Shown here: piece by piece, positions 34,921-42,924 of the stretch
How the letters are laid out: each line of letters starts with the position of its first letter
Position numbering within the stretch: the stretch's first letter is position 1
NCBI RefSeq assembly: GCF_000455345.1
Contig: NZ_HG315690.1
Location: 1,501,360-1,565,359, forward strand
From: Halopiger goleimassiliensis
Lineage (GTDB): Archaea; Halobacteriota; Halobacteria; Halobacteriales; Natrialbaceae
Reading direction: 5' to 3'
Length of the DNA stretch: 64,000 bases
Notes under the pieces: generated by a model
Told to the model about the DNA's origin: nothing
Database searches by the model: none
The model's input: the letters and a program-made list of their open reading frames with translations, nothing else
Made by a program: the position numbers and the translations under genes

Positions 34921-35589
34921 ATGACCGAGTTTACACGCCGTCGACTGCTGGCCGGGAGCGGGGCGCTGGCCGCGGCGACCGTCGCGGGCTGTACCGACGC
35001 CGGACCGGGCGAATCGGACGAACCCGATCAGGACGGAGACGCACCCATAGGAGCCGGCGGCAACGAGTCGGAGGCGACCGACGGAGAGGGGGAGAACCAG
35101 ACCGAAGAGGACGCGCAGGAGGAAGCCGTCGAAGACGTCAACCACGCGGATCCCGACGGCTCGATCGAGTTCGTACAACCGGAGGACGGCGACGAGAGCT
35201 CGAGTCCCGTCCAGATCGAGGCCGCGGTCGAGGGGTTCGAACTCGCGTCCGTCGAGGAGGACGACGTCGAGGACGGCACCGGCCACCTCCACGTGATCGT
35301 CGACGAAGGCTGTATCGAGCCCGAGTACACGATCCCTCAGGAGGAGGGGTACCACCACCTCAGCGAGGGCGAAACCGAGATCGAACTCGACCTCGAGCCG
35401 GGCGAGCACGATCTCTGTCTCCAGGCCGGCGACGGCCTCCACGACGCGTACGATCTGACCGACGAGATCACGATCGAGGTGACGGACGGCGGGAACGAGA
35501 GCGAAGAGGCCGACGATAGCGACGGGGGGAACGGAAACGAGAGCGCGGAGGCCGACGACAGCGACGGAGCGGACGACGAGACCAACTGA
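34921..35589 (+). CDS. DUF4399-type Tat lipoprotein
   Basis: A 222-residue secreted lipoprotein. The Tat/lipobox signal is TRRRLLAGSG...TVAGC (Cys at about 24). The mature domain has the DUF4399 pattern: GHLHVIVDEGC, YHHLSEGETEIELDLEPGEH and DLCLQAGDGLHD, with several histidines that could bind metal. N- and C-terminal linkers are acidic, and the C-terminal tail has two near-identical copies of NES(E/A)EADDSDG. It sits between gfcR and TFB. Proteins of this type are often surface metal-binding or adhesive, but the function here is unproven. Confidence 0.82.
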   Translation: MTEFTRRRLLAGSGALAAATVAGCTDAGPGESDEPDQDGDAPIGAGGNESEATDGEGENQTEEDAQEEAVEDVNHADPDGSIEFVQPEDGDESSSPVQIEAAVEGFELASVEEDDVEDGTGHLHVIVDEGCIEPEYTIPQEEGYHHLSEGETEIELDLEPGEHDLCLQAGDGLHDAYDLTDEITIEVTDGGNESEEADDSDGGNGNESAEADDSDGADDETN

Positions 35590-35679
35590 GCAGGGACCCA
35601 TTCACGAGGTCGGACCGGCCGGGAGAGCGGCCGCTCCGTCGTACGTGGCGGGCCAAAAAACGAGCGGTGAACGGACGAC

Positions 35680-36642
35680 TTAGCCGTGGATGCCCATCGC
35701 TTCGATCTGTTCCTGATACCGGTTCCGGATCGTCACTTCGGTCACCTGCGCGACGTCGGCGACTTCGCGCTGGGTCTTCTTCTCGTTACAGAGCAGCGAG
35801 GCGGCGTAGATCGCGGCGGCGGCGTATCCGGTCGGCGACTTGCCCGAGAGCAGGCCTTCCTCGGCCGTCTTCTCGATGATCTCGTTGGCCTTGGTCTGGA
35901 CCTCCTCGGACAGTTCGAGTTCAGAACAGAAGCGCGGGACGTACTTTTTCGGGTCGACGGGTCGCATCTCCAGGCCGAGTTCCTGCGAGATGTATCGATA
36001 CGTCCGACCGATCTCTTTTCGTTCGACGCGTGAGACTTCCGAAATCTCCTCGAGACTGCGCGGAATGCCTTCCTTTCGACAGGCAGCGTACAGCGCGGAG
36101 GTCGCGACGCCCTCGATCGAGCGTCCCCGGATGAGGTCTTCCTTGAGCGCGCGCCGGTAGATCACCGACGCGACCTCGCGGACCGAGCGCGGGACCCCCA
36201 GCGCGGAGGCCATCCGGTCGATCTCCGAGAGCGCGAACTGCAGGTTGCGCTCGCCGGCGTCTTTCGTTCGGATGCGTTCTTGCCACTTGCGCAGCCGGTG
36301 CATCTGACTGCGTTTCTTCGAGGAAATCGAGCGCCCGTAGGCGTCTTTGTCCTTCCAGTCGATCGTCGTCGTCAGCCCCTTGTCGTGCATCGTCTGGGTC
36401 GTCGGCGCGCCGACGCGGGACTTCTCCTGCCGCTCCTGGTGGTTGAACGCCCGCCACTCAGGACCGGGATCGATCTTCTCCTCCTCCACGACGAGCCCAC
36501 AGTCTTCACAGATGAGCTCACCCCGGTCGGAGTCTTTCACGAGATTGTCCGATTCACACTCGGGACACGCACGTACCCCCTCTTGTTCCTCGGTCTCGTC
36601 CGTCTCACGCGTTCGCTCCCGCTGGCGGGTGGACCGTGTCAT
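35680..36642 (-). CDS. tfb: transcription initiation factor TFIIB
   Basis: A 320-residue archaeal TFB that bridges TBP-bound promoters and RNA polymerase. The N-terminal zinc ribbon has C26, C29, C45 and C48. The B-reader/linker ([20 protein letters not shown]) is followed by two cyclin-like core repeats (about 120-210 and 215-305), including [16 protein letters not shown]. Haloarchaea carry many tfb paralogues, so the number cannot be assigned. A TATA element at about 36669-36678 fits a leaderless transcript. Confidence 0.95.
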   Translation of the reverse strand: MTRSTRQRERTRETDETEEQEGVRACPECESDNLVKDSDRGELICEDCGLVVEEEKIDPGPEWRAFNHQERQEKSRVGAPTTQTMHDKGLTTTIDWKDKDAYGRSISSKKRSQMHRLRKWQERIRTKDAGERNLQFALSEIDRMASALGVPRSVREVASVIYRRALKEDLIRGRSIEGVATSALYAACRKEGIPRSLEEISEVSRVERKEIGRTYRYISQELGLEMRPVDPKKYVPRFCSELELSEEVQTKANEIIEKTAEEGLLSGKSPTGYAAAAIYAASLLCNEKKTQREVADVAQVTEVTIRNRYQEQIEAMGIHG

Positions 36643-36667
36643 CGCACTTTTATAGTAGTAGCACCAT

Positions 36668-36680
36668 ACTATATAAATGC
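36668..36680 (-). promoter_or_regulatory. TATA box of tfb
   Basis: CTATATAAATG is about 27 bases upstream of the minus-strand ATG at 36642. A second AT-rich CTTTTATAG lies closer to the start. Confidence 0.5.
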
Positions 36681-36771
36681 TTGGTAACTGTTTTTCCCGT
36701 TTGAGTGTTATTCGCCGATCCTCGGCGATACAATGCCTCAGGGCCGGAGTTTACGCTTTGAAACCGGAAAG

Positions 36772-36781
36772 ACTTTATCCC
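36772..36781 (+). promoter_or_regulatory. TATA box of rnhA
   Basis: ACTTTATCCC is about 27 bases before ATG 36805 and supports this start rather than the in-frame start at 36733. Confidence 0.45.
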
Positions 36782-36804
36782 GATCCGGGCCATCCCGGAG
36801 ACGA

Positions 36805-37398
36805 ATGCCCGTCATCGAGTGTGACGTCGACGCCGCCCGAGAGCGCCTCGAGGACGCCGGCGTGTCGGTCGAATCGGGGAACACCGACCACGAACGCTGG
36901 CGCGCGAGCCGGGGCGACGCCACCGCTGTCGCCTACGACGAGAAGGTCGTGATCCAGGGGGCGAACCCGCAGGACCTCGAGGCGATCCTCCGCGAGGGCG
37001 GCGGCCGCGCGCACGTCTACTTCGACGGCGCGTCACGGGGTAACCCCGGCCAGGCGGCCATCGGCTGGGTGATCGTCACCGGCGACGGCATCGTCGCCGA
37101 CGGCAACGAACGAATCGGGCGCGCGACGAACAACCAGGCCGAGTACGAGGCGCTGATCGCCGCGCTCGAGGCCGCGCGCGACTACGGCTACGACGAGGTC
37201 CACGTCCGGGGCGACTCGGAACTCATCGTCAAGCAGGTGCGGGGCGAGTACGACACCAACAACCCCGAACTGCGCGAGAAGCGCGTCACCGTCCACGAAC
37301 TCCTCTCCGCCTTCGACGAGTGGACGCTCGAGCACGTCCCCCGGGAGGTCAACGAGCGCGCGGACGACCTCGCGAACGAGGCCCTCGACCGGGGCTAG
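36805..37398 (+). CDS. rnhA: ribonuclease HI
   Basis: A 197-residue RNase HI, which removes RNA from RNA/DNA hybrids. A small N-terminal haloarchaeal extension (about 1-65) precedes the catalytic domain. The catalytic acids are in the YFDGASRGNPG strand (D), the EYEAL glutamate, the RGDSELIVKQV aspartate and the ADDLANEAL aspartate. ATG 36805 is fixed by a TATA box. The next gene, the rnhA-operon protein, follows after 60 bases. Confidence 0.93.
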   Translation: MPVIECDVDAARERLEDAGVSVESGNTDHERWRASRGDATAVAYDEKVVIQGANPQDLEAILREGGGRAHVYFDGASRGNPGQAAIGWVIVTGDGIVADGNERIGRATNNQAEYEALIAALEAARDYGYDEVHVRGDSELIVKQVRGEYDTNNPELREKRVTVHELLSAFDEWTLEHVPREVNERADDLANEALDRG

Positions 37399-37458
37399 CC
37401 CGTCGGTGGGGACCGACACTGGCAAACCCGCGCGTCGGCTACGCGGGTATCGAGGACA

Positions 37459-38106
37459 ATGAGCGATCCGATGGACGAGGGAGACCGACGCCGCGAGCGA
37501 GCCGACGGCGCGGGCGAGGCCGACGGATCGGACACCGAGACCGACGACGAACTCCCGCGCGACGTCGTCCAGGAGGCCGAGCGCCTCACGCGACTCGAGC
37601 GAACGGTCCCCGACGAGGACGAGGCGTCCGCCCACGCCGAGCGGCGGGCCGAACTGCTCGACGACCACGATTTTACCGCACGCATCCGCGACGACGACGG
37701 GGACGACGTCCTCGTCTTGCATCCCGCGGAGTGGCAGGAGGACGGCGTCATCAGGACCGACCGGATCGAGGACGTCTCCCGCGCCGAGGAGATCCCGCTC
37801 GAGGGGACGGGGGATCCGGACGAGTGGGACGACGTCGACGCGCACAACCGGTCGCTCGTCGAGGACGTGAGAACCGCACACGGCGAGGTTCACGGGGACA
37901 ACGCGGCGGCGCTGGCCGATTTCGTCGGCAATCACTACGCGAAGACCATCGAGTCGCTGACGGCCGCAGAACTCGCGGAGTTTCGGTACGACTACTTCGT
38001 TCGAAACGCGTGGCCGTCCGAGAAGCAACGAGACGCGATCGACGAGTCGATCGGGCTCGTCTACGAGACGGCCGGTGAACCGGTGCCCGACTACCGGACG
38101 GAGTGA
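37459..38106 (+). CDS. rnhA-operon protein (DUF7108-like)
   Basis: A 215-residue acidic protein found next to rnhA in haloarchaea and annotated in databases as an rnhA-operon protein. It has an acidic, disordered N-terminus (about 1-35) and a helical body with LHPAEWQEDGVIRTDRIED, DAHNRSLVEDVR and DFVGNHYAKTIESL. Function is not known. Same direction as rnhA with a 60-base gap, consistent with co-transcription. Confidence 0.8.
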   Translation: MSDPMDEGDRRRERADGAGEADGSDTETDDELPRDVVQEAERLTRLERTVPDEDEASAHAERRAELLDDHDFTARIRDDDGDDVLVLHPAEWQEDGVIRTDRIEDVSRAEEIPLEGTGDPDEWDDVDAHNRSLVEDVRTAHGEVHGDNAAALADFVGNHYAKTIESLTAAELAEFRYDYFVRNAWPSEKQRDAIDESIGLVYETAGEPVPDYRTE

Positions 38107-38145
38107 CCGATCGCCGGGGTGCCCTGAACCGGTATCAGTCGTGTA

Positions 38146-38514
38146 TCAGTCGTCGGACTGGCTCTCGTCGACGATCTCGCGGATCTCGTCGGCGCGGTCC
38201 TCGTCGGTAACGACCTTCGACAGCGTCCAGCGAACCCCGTCGAGGACGGCCTCGTAGCCGTCGTCCGTCAGGGAGTACTGGTTCGTTCGCTTGTCGAGTT
38301 CGCTCTTCTCGACCAGCCCGAGGTCGACGAGTTCGTCGAGGTTGGGGTACAGACGGCCGTGGTTGACCTCCGTGCCGTAGTAGTCCTCGAGTTCTCGTTT
38401 GATCGCCAGACCGTACATCGGCTCTTTCGCCAGGATGACGAGGATGTTGGTCTGGAATGCGGTGAGTTCGCGTGCAATGCTCTGTTCGCCGGTGATTGAT
38501 TGTGCCTCTGACAT
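38146..38514 (-). CDS. PadR family transcriptional regulator
   Basis: A 122-residue winged-helix repressor of the PadR type. The core is FQTNILVILAKEPMYGLAIK, followed by the LYPNLDELVDLGLVEK recognition region and a short helical C-terminus for dimerisation. A TATTTAA element at 38537-38543 is placed for a leaderless transcript. It is divergent from inorganic pyrophosphatase, but regulation of that gene is not shown. Confidence 0.9.
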   Translation of the reverse strand: MSEAQSITGEQSIARELTAFQTNILVILAKEPMYGLAIKRELEDYYGTEVNHGRLYPNLDELVDLGLVEKSELDKRTNQYSLTDDGYEAVLDGVRWTLSKVVTDEDRADEIREIVDESQSDD

Positions 38515-38715
38515 ACTTCTGTAAATGTCACCAGACTATTTAAGACTTGCCAACCATTCGGTTTCGTCGCCGGTTAGATGCGGTCTAACCGACTGCGGCA
38601 GTGCCGGACGAGCCGCAGCGTGGGGGGTCTGTCTGTCGGCTGTCTGGCAGCCGTCCATTGGGAGTGAAACGTGATTACGAAAGTACTTTTTGATCGACCG
38701 TGAAATCTCCGGTAC

Positions 38716-39249
38716 ATGGTGAACCTCTGGGAAGAGCTAGAGACCGGACCGAACCCGCCCGAAGAGATCTACGCCGTCGTCGAGTGTCTCAAGGGCGAAC
38801 GCAACAAGTACGAGTACGACAAGGACGTTCCCGGCGTCGTGCTGGACCGCGTGCTCCACAGCAACGTCCACTACCCCAGCGACTACGGCTTCATCCCGCA
38901 GTCGTACTACGACGACGAGGACCCCTTCGACGTGCTCGTCCTCGTCGAGGACCAGACGTTCCCCGGCTGCGTCATCGAGGCTCGTCCCGTCGCGCTGATG
39001 AAGATGGACGACGACGGCGAGCAGGACGACAAGGTCATCGCCGTCCCCGCCGAGGATCCCCGATACGACCACATCGAGGACCTCGAGGACATCCCCCAGC
39101 AACAACTCGACGAGATCGACGAGTTCTTCGCGACCTACAAGAACCTCGAGGAGGGCAAGGAAGTCGAGACGCAGGGCTTCGAGGACAAACAGGCCGCCTA
39201 CGACGCGATCGAACACGCCCAGGACCTCTACGAGGAACACTTCGGGTAA
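38716..39249 (+). CDS. ppa: inorganic pyrophosphatase
   Basis: A 177-residue family I soluble pyrophosphatase, which hydrolyses PPi and pulls biosynthetic reactions. Family residues are visible in RNKYEYDKD, YPSDYGFIP, DDEDPFDVLVL (the metal-binding aspartates) and EDPRYD with the C-terminal FATYKNLE and KVIAVPAED stretches. The protein is highly acidic as expected for a salt-in cytoplasm. ATG 38716 gives the standard length. Confidence 0.96.
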   Translation: MVNLWEELETGPNPPEEIYAVVECLKGERNKYEYDKDVPGVVLDRVLHSNVHYPSDYGFIPQSYYDDEDPFDVLVLVEDQTFPGCVIEARPVALMKMDDDGEQDDKVIAVPAEDPRYDHIEDLEDIPQQQLDEIDEFFATYKNLEEGKEVETQGFEDKQAAYDAIEHAQDLYEEHFG

Positions 39250-39382
39250 CGCCACCCTCGACGCCGACCTTTTCGCTCCCGCATCACGCCGTCGCGATAC
39301 CCGTCAGTTATCCGCGGCCGACGGCGGATACGTTATGAGCATGGGTAATTTTATTGGGTGAGGCGGGCTAGATACACCTGTC

Positions 39383-39502
39383 ATGGCCGCCAGCAACCCC
39401 ACCCCTCGAGAGTCCGCCCGCGAACGCCAGGCCCCCGAAGTCGGCGTCGACCACCCGACCGTCGTCCCGTCCAACTTCGATCCGAACGAGGACGACGAGT
39501 GA
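39383..39502 (+). CDS. 39-residue proline-rich microprotein
   Basis: A short frame from ATG 39383 encodes MAASNPTPRESARERQAPEV and ends in PSNFDPNEDDE. A TTTTATTG element about 27 bases upstream (39348-39356) supports a leaderless transcript. Composition is that of a soluble acidic haloarchaeal protein. No family is recognised. Confidence 0.55.
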   Translation: MAASNPTPRESARERQAPEVGVDHPTVVPSNFDPNEDDE

Positions 39503-39613
39503 GGCGAATCGGCCGAGCGAACGGACAGCGGGCAGTCGGCGACGTAAGCACGTCCGACTGATGGACCGCCGAGGCCACAGCGCCAGTACGTTTTCCATCA
39601 CTGATACGTCAGT

Positions 39614-39627
39614 CCCACTCGAGTGGG
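39614..39627. repeat. 14-bp perfect palindrome
   Basis: CCCACTC joined directly to GAGTGGG, in the gap between the microprotein and the phosphodiesterase-like gene. It could be a protein-binding site or a short hairpin. Confidence 0.5.
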
Positions 39628-39770
39628 GCAGTCTTTCGAGCGAGTGAGCCCCCGCTTCGGGCCTGAAACCGCCCCGACCAATATTCGGACGTTCCGGCCG
39701 TCGTCGTAGAAATTCTCAAAATAGTGTCCGGAAACGAACCTTCTTGTATCCGGTCGAACAACGACCGCCT

Positions 39771-41114
39771 ATGGGTCTATTCGATCGCCTGCGGGGTGAC
39801 GGCGCACCCCGGGTCGCGTTTATCGGCGTCGACGGCGTCCCGTATAGTCTGCTGTCGGACAACGAGGAGCTGTTTCCGAACTTCGCCGCCATCGCCGACG
39901 AGGGGACTGCCGGGGAGATCTCGAGCATCGTCCCGCCCGAGTCGAGCGCCTGCTGGCCGTCGCTGACGACCGGCGTGAACCCCGGAGAAACGGGCGTCTA
40001 CGGCTTCCAGGATCGCGAGATCGGAACCTACGACACCTACGTGCCGATGGGCCGGGAGGTCCAGGCCAAACGCGTCTGGGATCGCGTGCAGGAAGCGGGT
40101 CGTCAGGCGACCGTGATGAACGTTCCCGTCACCTTCCCGCCCCAGCGCAACGTCCAGCGGATGGTTTCGGGCTTTCTCTCTCCCGGCCTCGAGAAGGCCG
40201 CCTACCCCGACGACGTCCGCGACTATCTGGAGACGCTCGACTACCGGATCGACGTCAACCCGAAACTCGGCCACCAGGAGGACAAATCCGAGTTCATCGA
40301 GGACGCCCACGACACGATCGACGCCCGGTTCGAGGCGTTCGAACACTACGTCGAGAAGGACGACTGGGACCTCTTTTTCGGCGTCTTCATGACGACCGAC
40401 CGGGTCAACCACTTCCTCTTCGAGGACTACGAACGCGACGGCAAGTACAGGGAGGAGTTCCTCGAGTTCTACCGGAAGGTCGACGACTACATCGGTCGCC
40501 TCCGCGAGGCGCTGCCCGAGGACGTGACGCTGATCGTCGCGTCGGATCACGGCTTCACCAGCCTCGATTACGAGGTCCACTTCAACGAGTGGCTCCGGGA
40601 GGAGGGACTGCTCTCGTTCGAGACCGACGATCCAGAGGAACTGGGCGACATCGCGGACGACACCACGGTCTACTCGTTTATCCCCGGCCGGTTCTACGTG
40701 AACCTCGAGGGGCGCGAACCCCGCGGCTCCGTCCCTAAAGCGGAGTACGACGCGGTGCGTGACGACCTCAAGGAGCGTCTGCTGGCGCTCGAGGGACCCG
40801 AGGGTCGACAGGTCGTCGACCGCGTCGTCGAGAAGGAGGAAGCGTTCCGGGGCGACCACGACGACATCGCGCCGGATCTGGTCGCGATTCCGAACGACGG
40901 CTTCGATCTGAAGTCCGGCTTCAAGGCCGACTCCGACGTCTTCACGTCGGGACCGCGTAACGGGATGCACAGCTTCGACGACACGGCGCTGTTCATCGAT
41001 CACGCGGACGCGTCAATCGGCGACGCGGACCTGTTCGACATCACGCCGACCATCCTCGACCTGCTCGACGTCGAGTACAGCCGCGGCGAGTTCGACGGCG
41101 CGAGCCTCGTCTAA
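39771..41114 (+). CDS. alkaline phosphatase/phosphodiesterase superfamily protein
   Basis: A 447-residue enzyme of the type I phosphodiesterase/nucleotide pyrophosphatase (AlkP-like) superfamily. The metal-binding region begins IGVDGVPYSLL; the nucleophile serine or threonine lies in PPESSACWPSLTTG. A second metal cluster includes DRVNHFLF and IVASDHGFTS, and a final histidine is in GMHSFDDTAL. No signal peptide is seen, so it is probably cytoplasmic. The substrate is not shown; archaeal relatives act on nucleotide or sugar phosphodiesters. ATG 39771 gives the GVDG motif its usual distance. Confidence 0.88.
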   Translation: MGLFDRLRGDGAPRVAFIGVDGVPYSLLSDNEELFPNFAAIADEGTAGEISSIVPPESSACWPSLTTGVNPGETGVYGFQDREIGTYDTYVPMGREVQAKRVWDRVQEAGRQATVMNVPVTFPPQRNVQRMVSGFLSPGLEKAAYPDDVRDYLETLDYRIDVNPKLGHQEDKSEFIEDAHDTIDARFEAFEHYVEKDDWDLFFGVFMTTDRVNHFLFEDYERDGKYREEFLEFYRKVDDYIGRLREALPEDVTLIVASDHGFTSLDYEVHFNEWLREEGLLSFETDDPEELGDIADDTTVYSFIPGRFYVNLEGREPRGSVPKAEYDAVRDDLKERLLALEGPEGRQVVDRVVEKEEAFRGDHDDIAPDLVAIPNDGFDLKSGFKADSDVFTSGPRNGMHSFDDTALFIDHADASIGDADLFDITPTILDLLDVEYSRGEFDGASLV

Positions 41115-41201
41115 CCTGCGCCGTCGAGCCACCTCGACGATTCGTTCCGGGAACTGAATCGCCCCTCAATCGTTTCAAACTCCCAACTCGTAGTAGCGGC
41201 C

Positions 41202-41891
41202 GTGCGATCGTTCGGAACCGGGTCCCGGACCGCCGTTGCGGGACTCGTCCTCGCGAACCTCGTGCCGCTGGTCGGCGTCCTCGCCGTCGGCTGGACGCTG
41301 CACTCGCTGCTGGTCGTCTACTGGCTCGAGAGCGGGGTCATGGGGGTGGCGTACTACGGGAAGATCCGCCGTGCGGAAGGCGGGGACGACCCCGACCGAC
41401 TCCCCGACTGGGAGATCAAATCGTTCGGCGAGACGGAACCACGGCTACTCGAGTCGTTCGTCGGGAAACCGAACGGGCGGATCGCACGGTACTTCGCGAC
41501 GTACTTCGGTGCCTGCTGGCTGCTCCACGGCGCAGTGGTCGTCTACGGGTTCCCGGACGAGTTCCCGACCATGACGGTGGCGTCGCCGTCGGCCGTCGTC
41601 CCCGCGGTGCTCTCGCTGACCGCGTATCACGCCCTCTCCTATCGGCTGAACTTCCTCGAGGGACGGGAGTACGAACGCGTCGGTCCGGTGACGCTGCTGG
41701 TCGATCCCCTCGAGCGGGTGCTCGTCCTCCACCTGACCGTCGTCCTCGGGGCGATTCCCATCGAGTGGTTCGGCGCGCCGACCGGCGCGGTCGCCGTGAT
41801 GGTCGCGGCGAAGACCTACGTCGACCTCGAGGCACACAGACGGGAACACGAGCGGGCAGGGCCACGTCCGGACGCGGCTTCGACCACCTGA
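41202..41891 (+). CDS. DUF6498 membrane protein
   Basis: A 229-residue membrane protein starting at GTG 41202. About five hydrophobic helices are visible (approximately 10-45, 105-120, 130-150, 168-190 and 195-205). HSLLVVYWLESGVMGVAYYGK resembles the haloarchaeal DUF6498 signature, where helix 2 ends in a conserved E and K. The charged loop after it (RRAEGGDDPDRLPD) and the C-terminal tail are cytoplasmic in character. Function unknown. Confidence 0.8.
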   Translation: MRSFGTGSRTAVAGLVLANLVPLVGVLAVGWTLHSLLVVYWLESGVMGVAYYGKIRRAEGGDDPDRLPDWEIKSFGETEPRLLESFVGKPNGRIARYFATYFGACWLLHGAVVVYGFPDEFPTMTVASPSAVVPAVLSLTAYHALSYRLNFLEGREYERVGPVTLLVDPLERVLVLHLTVVLGAIPIEWFGAPTGAVAVMVAAKTYVDLEAHRREHERAGPRPDAASTT

Positions 41892-41977
41892 GCCGACCGT
41901 CGCTCCGCGGCGAACGGGAGGGCAGGACGGCGGCCGGAATCCGGGGTCGTTTTCCGGCCGGCGACGAACCGCCGGGC

Positions 41978-42391
41978 ATGGAAGAAATCATCCGCGCTCG
42001 CGGCCACGAGAACGTCAGAGCCGAACACGCGAGCACGTTCGAGGTGACGACCGACGACTACCTCACGCCGGCGGGCGATTGCATCCTCGCCATCGACGCG
42101 GACCGCGCACCGGCTGATTTCGATCCCGCGTTCGTCGAGGCCTGTCGGGATCGAGACGCGACGATCACCGTCGAGATCGAAGCCGGCGGCCACCGAGACG
42201 CCGTGACCGGGCGCGGCGATCCGGCCCTCGAGTTCACCAACGAACGCAGTGCGGTGGGTCGGACCAGTGACTACGTCGACGATCGGACGATCATGAACGA
42301 CGCGTCGTTCGCGGCCGAGGGGTTCGACCGCGACCTCGTCGCCGCGCTGGCCGACGGCGCGGCGGCGACGGTGCGGCTTCGCGTCGAGTGA
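41978..42391 (+). CDS. DUF371 family protein
   Basis: A 137-residue protein from ATG 41978 matching the archaeal DUF371 family. The opening MEEIIRARGHENVRAEHAST, the core TTDDYLTPAGDCILAIDAD and the VGRTSDYVDDRTIM stretch are typical. The family is found widely in archaea with no assigned function; conserved acidic and histidine residues hint at metal or nucleotide binding. It lies between the DUF6498 and zinc-ribbon genes. Confidence 0.88.
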   Translation: MEEIIRARGHENVRAEHASTFEVTTDDYLTPAGDCILAIDADRAPADFDPAFVEACRDRDATITVEIEAGGHRDAVTGRGDPALEFTNERSAVGRTSDYVDDRTIMNDASFAAEGFDRDLVAALADGAAATVRLRVE

Positions 42392-42543
42392 GTGTCGCGG
42401 ATCGCGGCCGGGAAGCGATCCTGTCGACGACTCGGTGGAACAGGCGAGGCGCGGGGTCGTCCCTCGAGGCCGCTATCAGGTATCGTCTCGATCGGCGGGC
42501 GCTGGCCACAACAGTAATACCTAGCTGTTCTCTACCAGTTTTC

Positions 42544-42723
42544 ATGGCCCAAAAGGTGGTGTGTCCACACTGTTCGGATCGGGTGTACGTCGATATCGAT
42601 TTCAAGGTGCTCAGAACGCGGAAGAAGGTCGGATCACTCACCGACGGCTTCGATCGATCGGCCCAGTGTCCGGACTGCGGGGAGAAGTTCGCCTGCAAGA
42701 TCGAAGATCCGCTGGCCCGGTAA
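42544..42723 (+). CDS. small zinc-ribbon protein
   Basis: A 59-residue protein with two knuckles, CPHC near the N-terminus and CPDC in SAQCPDCGEKFACK, forming a zinc ribbon. The interior strand FKVLRTRKKVGSLTDGFDRS is basic. ATG 42544 gives this size. Small haloarchaeal zinc fingers often act in RNA or metabolic regulation; no specific role can be shown. Confidence 0.82.
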   Translation: MAQKVVCPHCSDRVYVDIDFKVLRTRKKVGSLTDGFDRSAQCPDCGEKFACKIEDPLAR

Positions 42724-42810
42724 CGGTAACGTCCCTCGCACTGCGGTACTACTCTTCTCCGCTCGTTCGTGAGGGCGAGAGGCAATTCGCCGGACCCCTC
42801 GGACGCGGGG

Positions 42811-42924
42811 ATGGCGGATCCGAAACCGTCGGTCAACACCAGCGGTGGCGACGCGGACGGCCGCGTCGGGGCGGAGGTCGATCCGACGACCCCGACGCCC
42901 TCGATCATCCGGCGGGGAGCGTAA
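42811..42924 (+). pseudogene. truncated duplicate of the endonuclease III 5' end
   Basis: A 37-codon frame starting ATG 42811 reads MADPKPSVNTSGGDADGRVG then AEVDPTTP, closely matching the first 30 residues of endonuclease III at 46066 (MAEDREPAVNISGGDAGGGV then TAEFDPAT). Similarity also holds at DNA level and fades near 42890, just before the histidine kinase stop at 42905, into which the frame runs antisense. No endonuclease domain follows. It is a residual copy of the gene start, now separated from the intact gene by the kinase. Confidence 0.72.
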
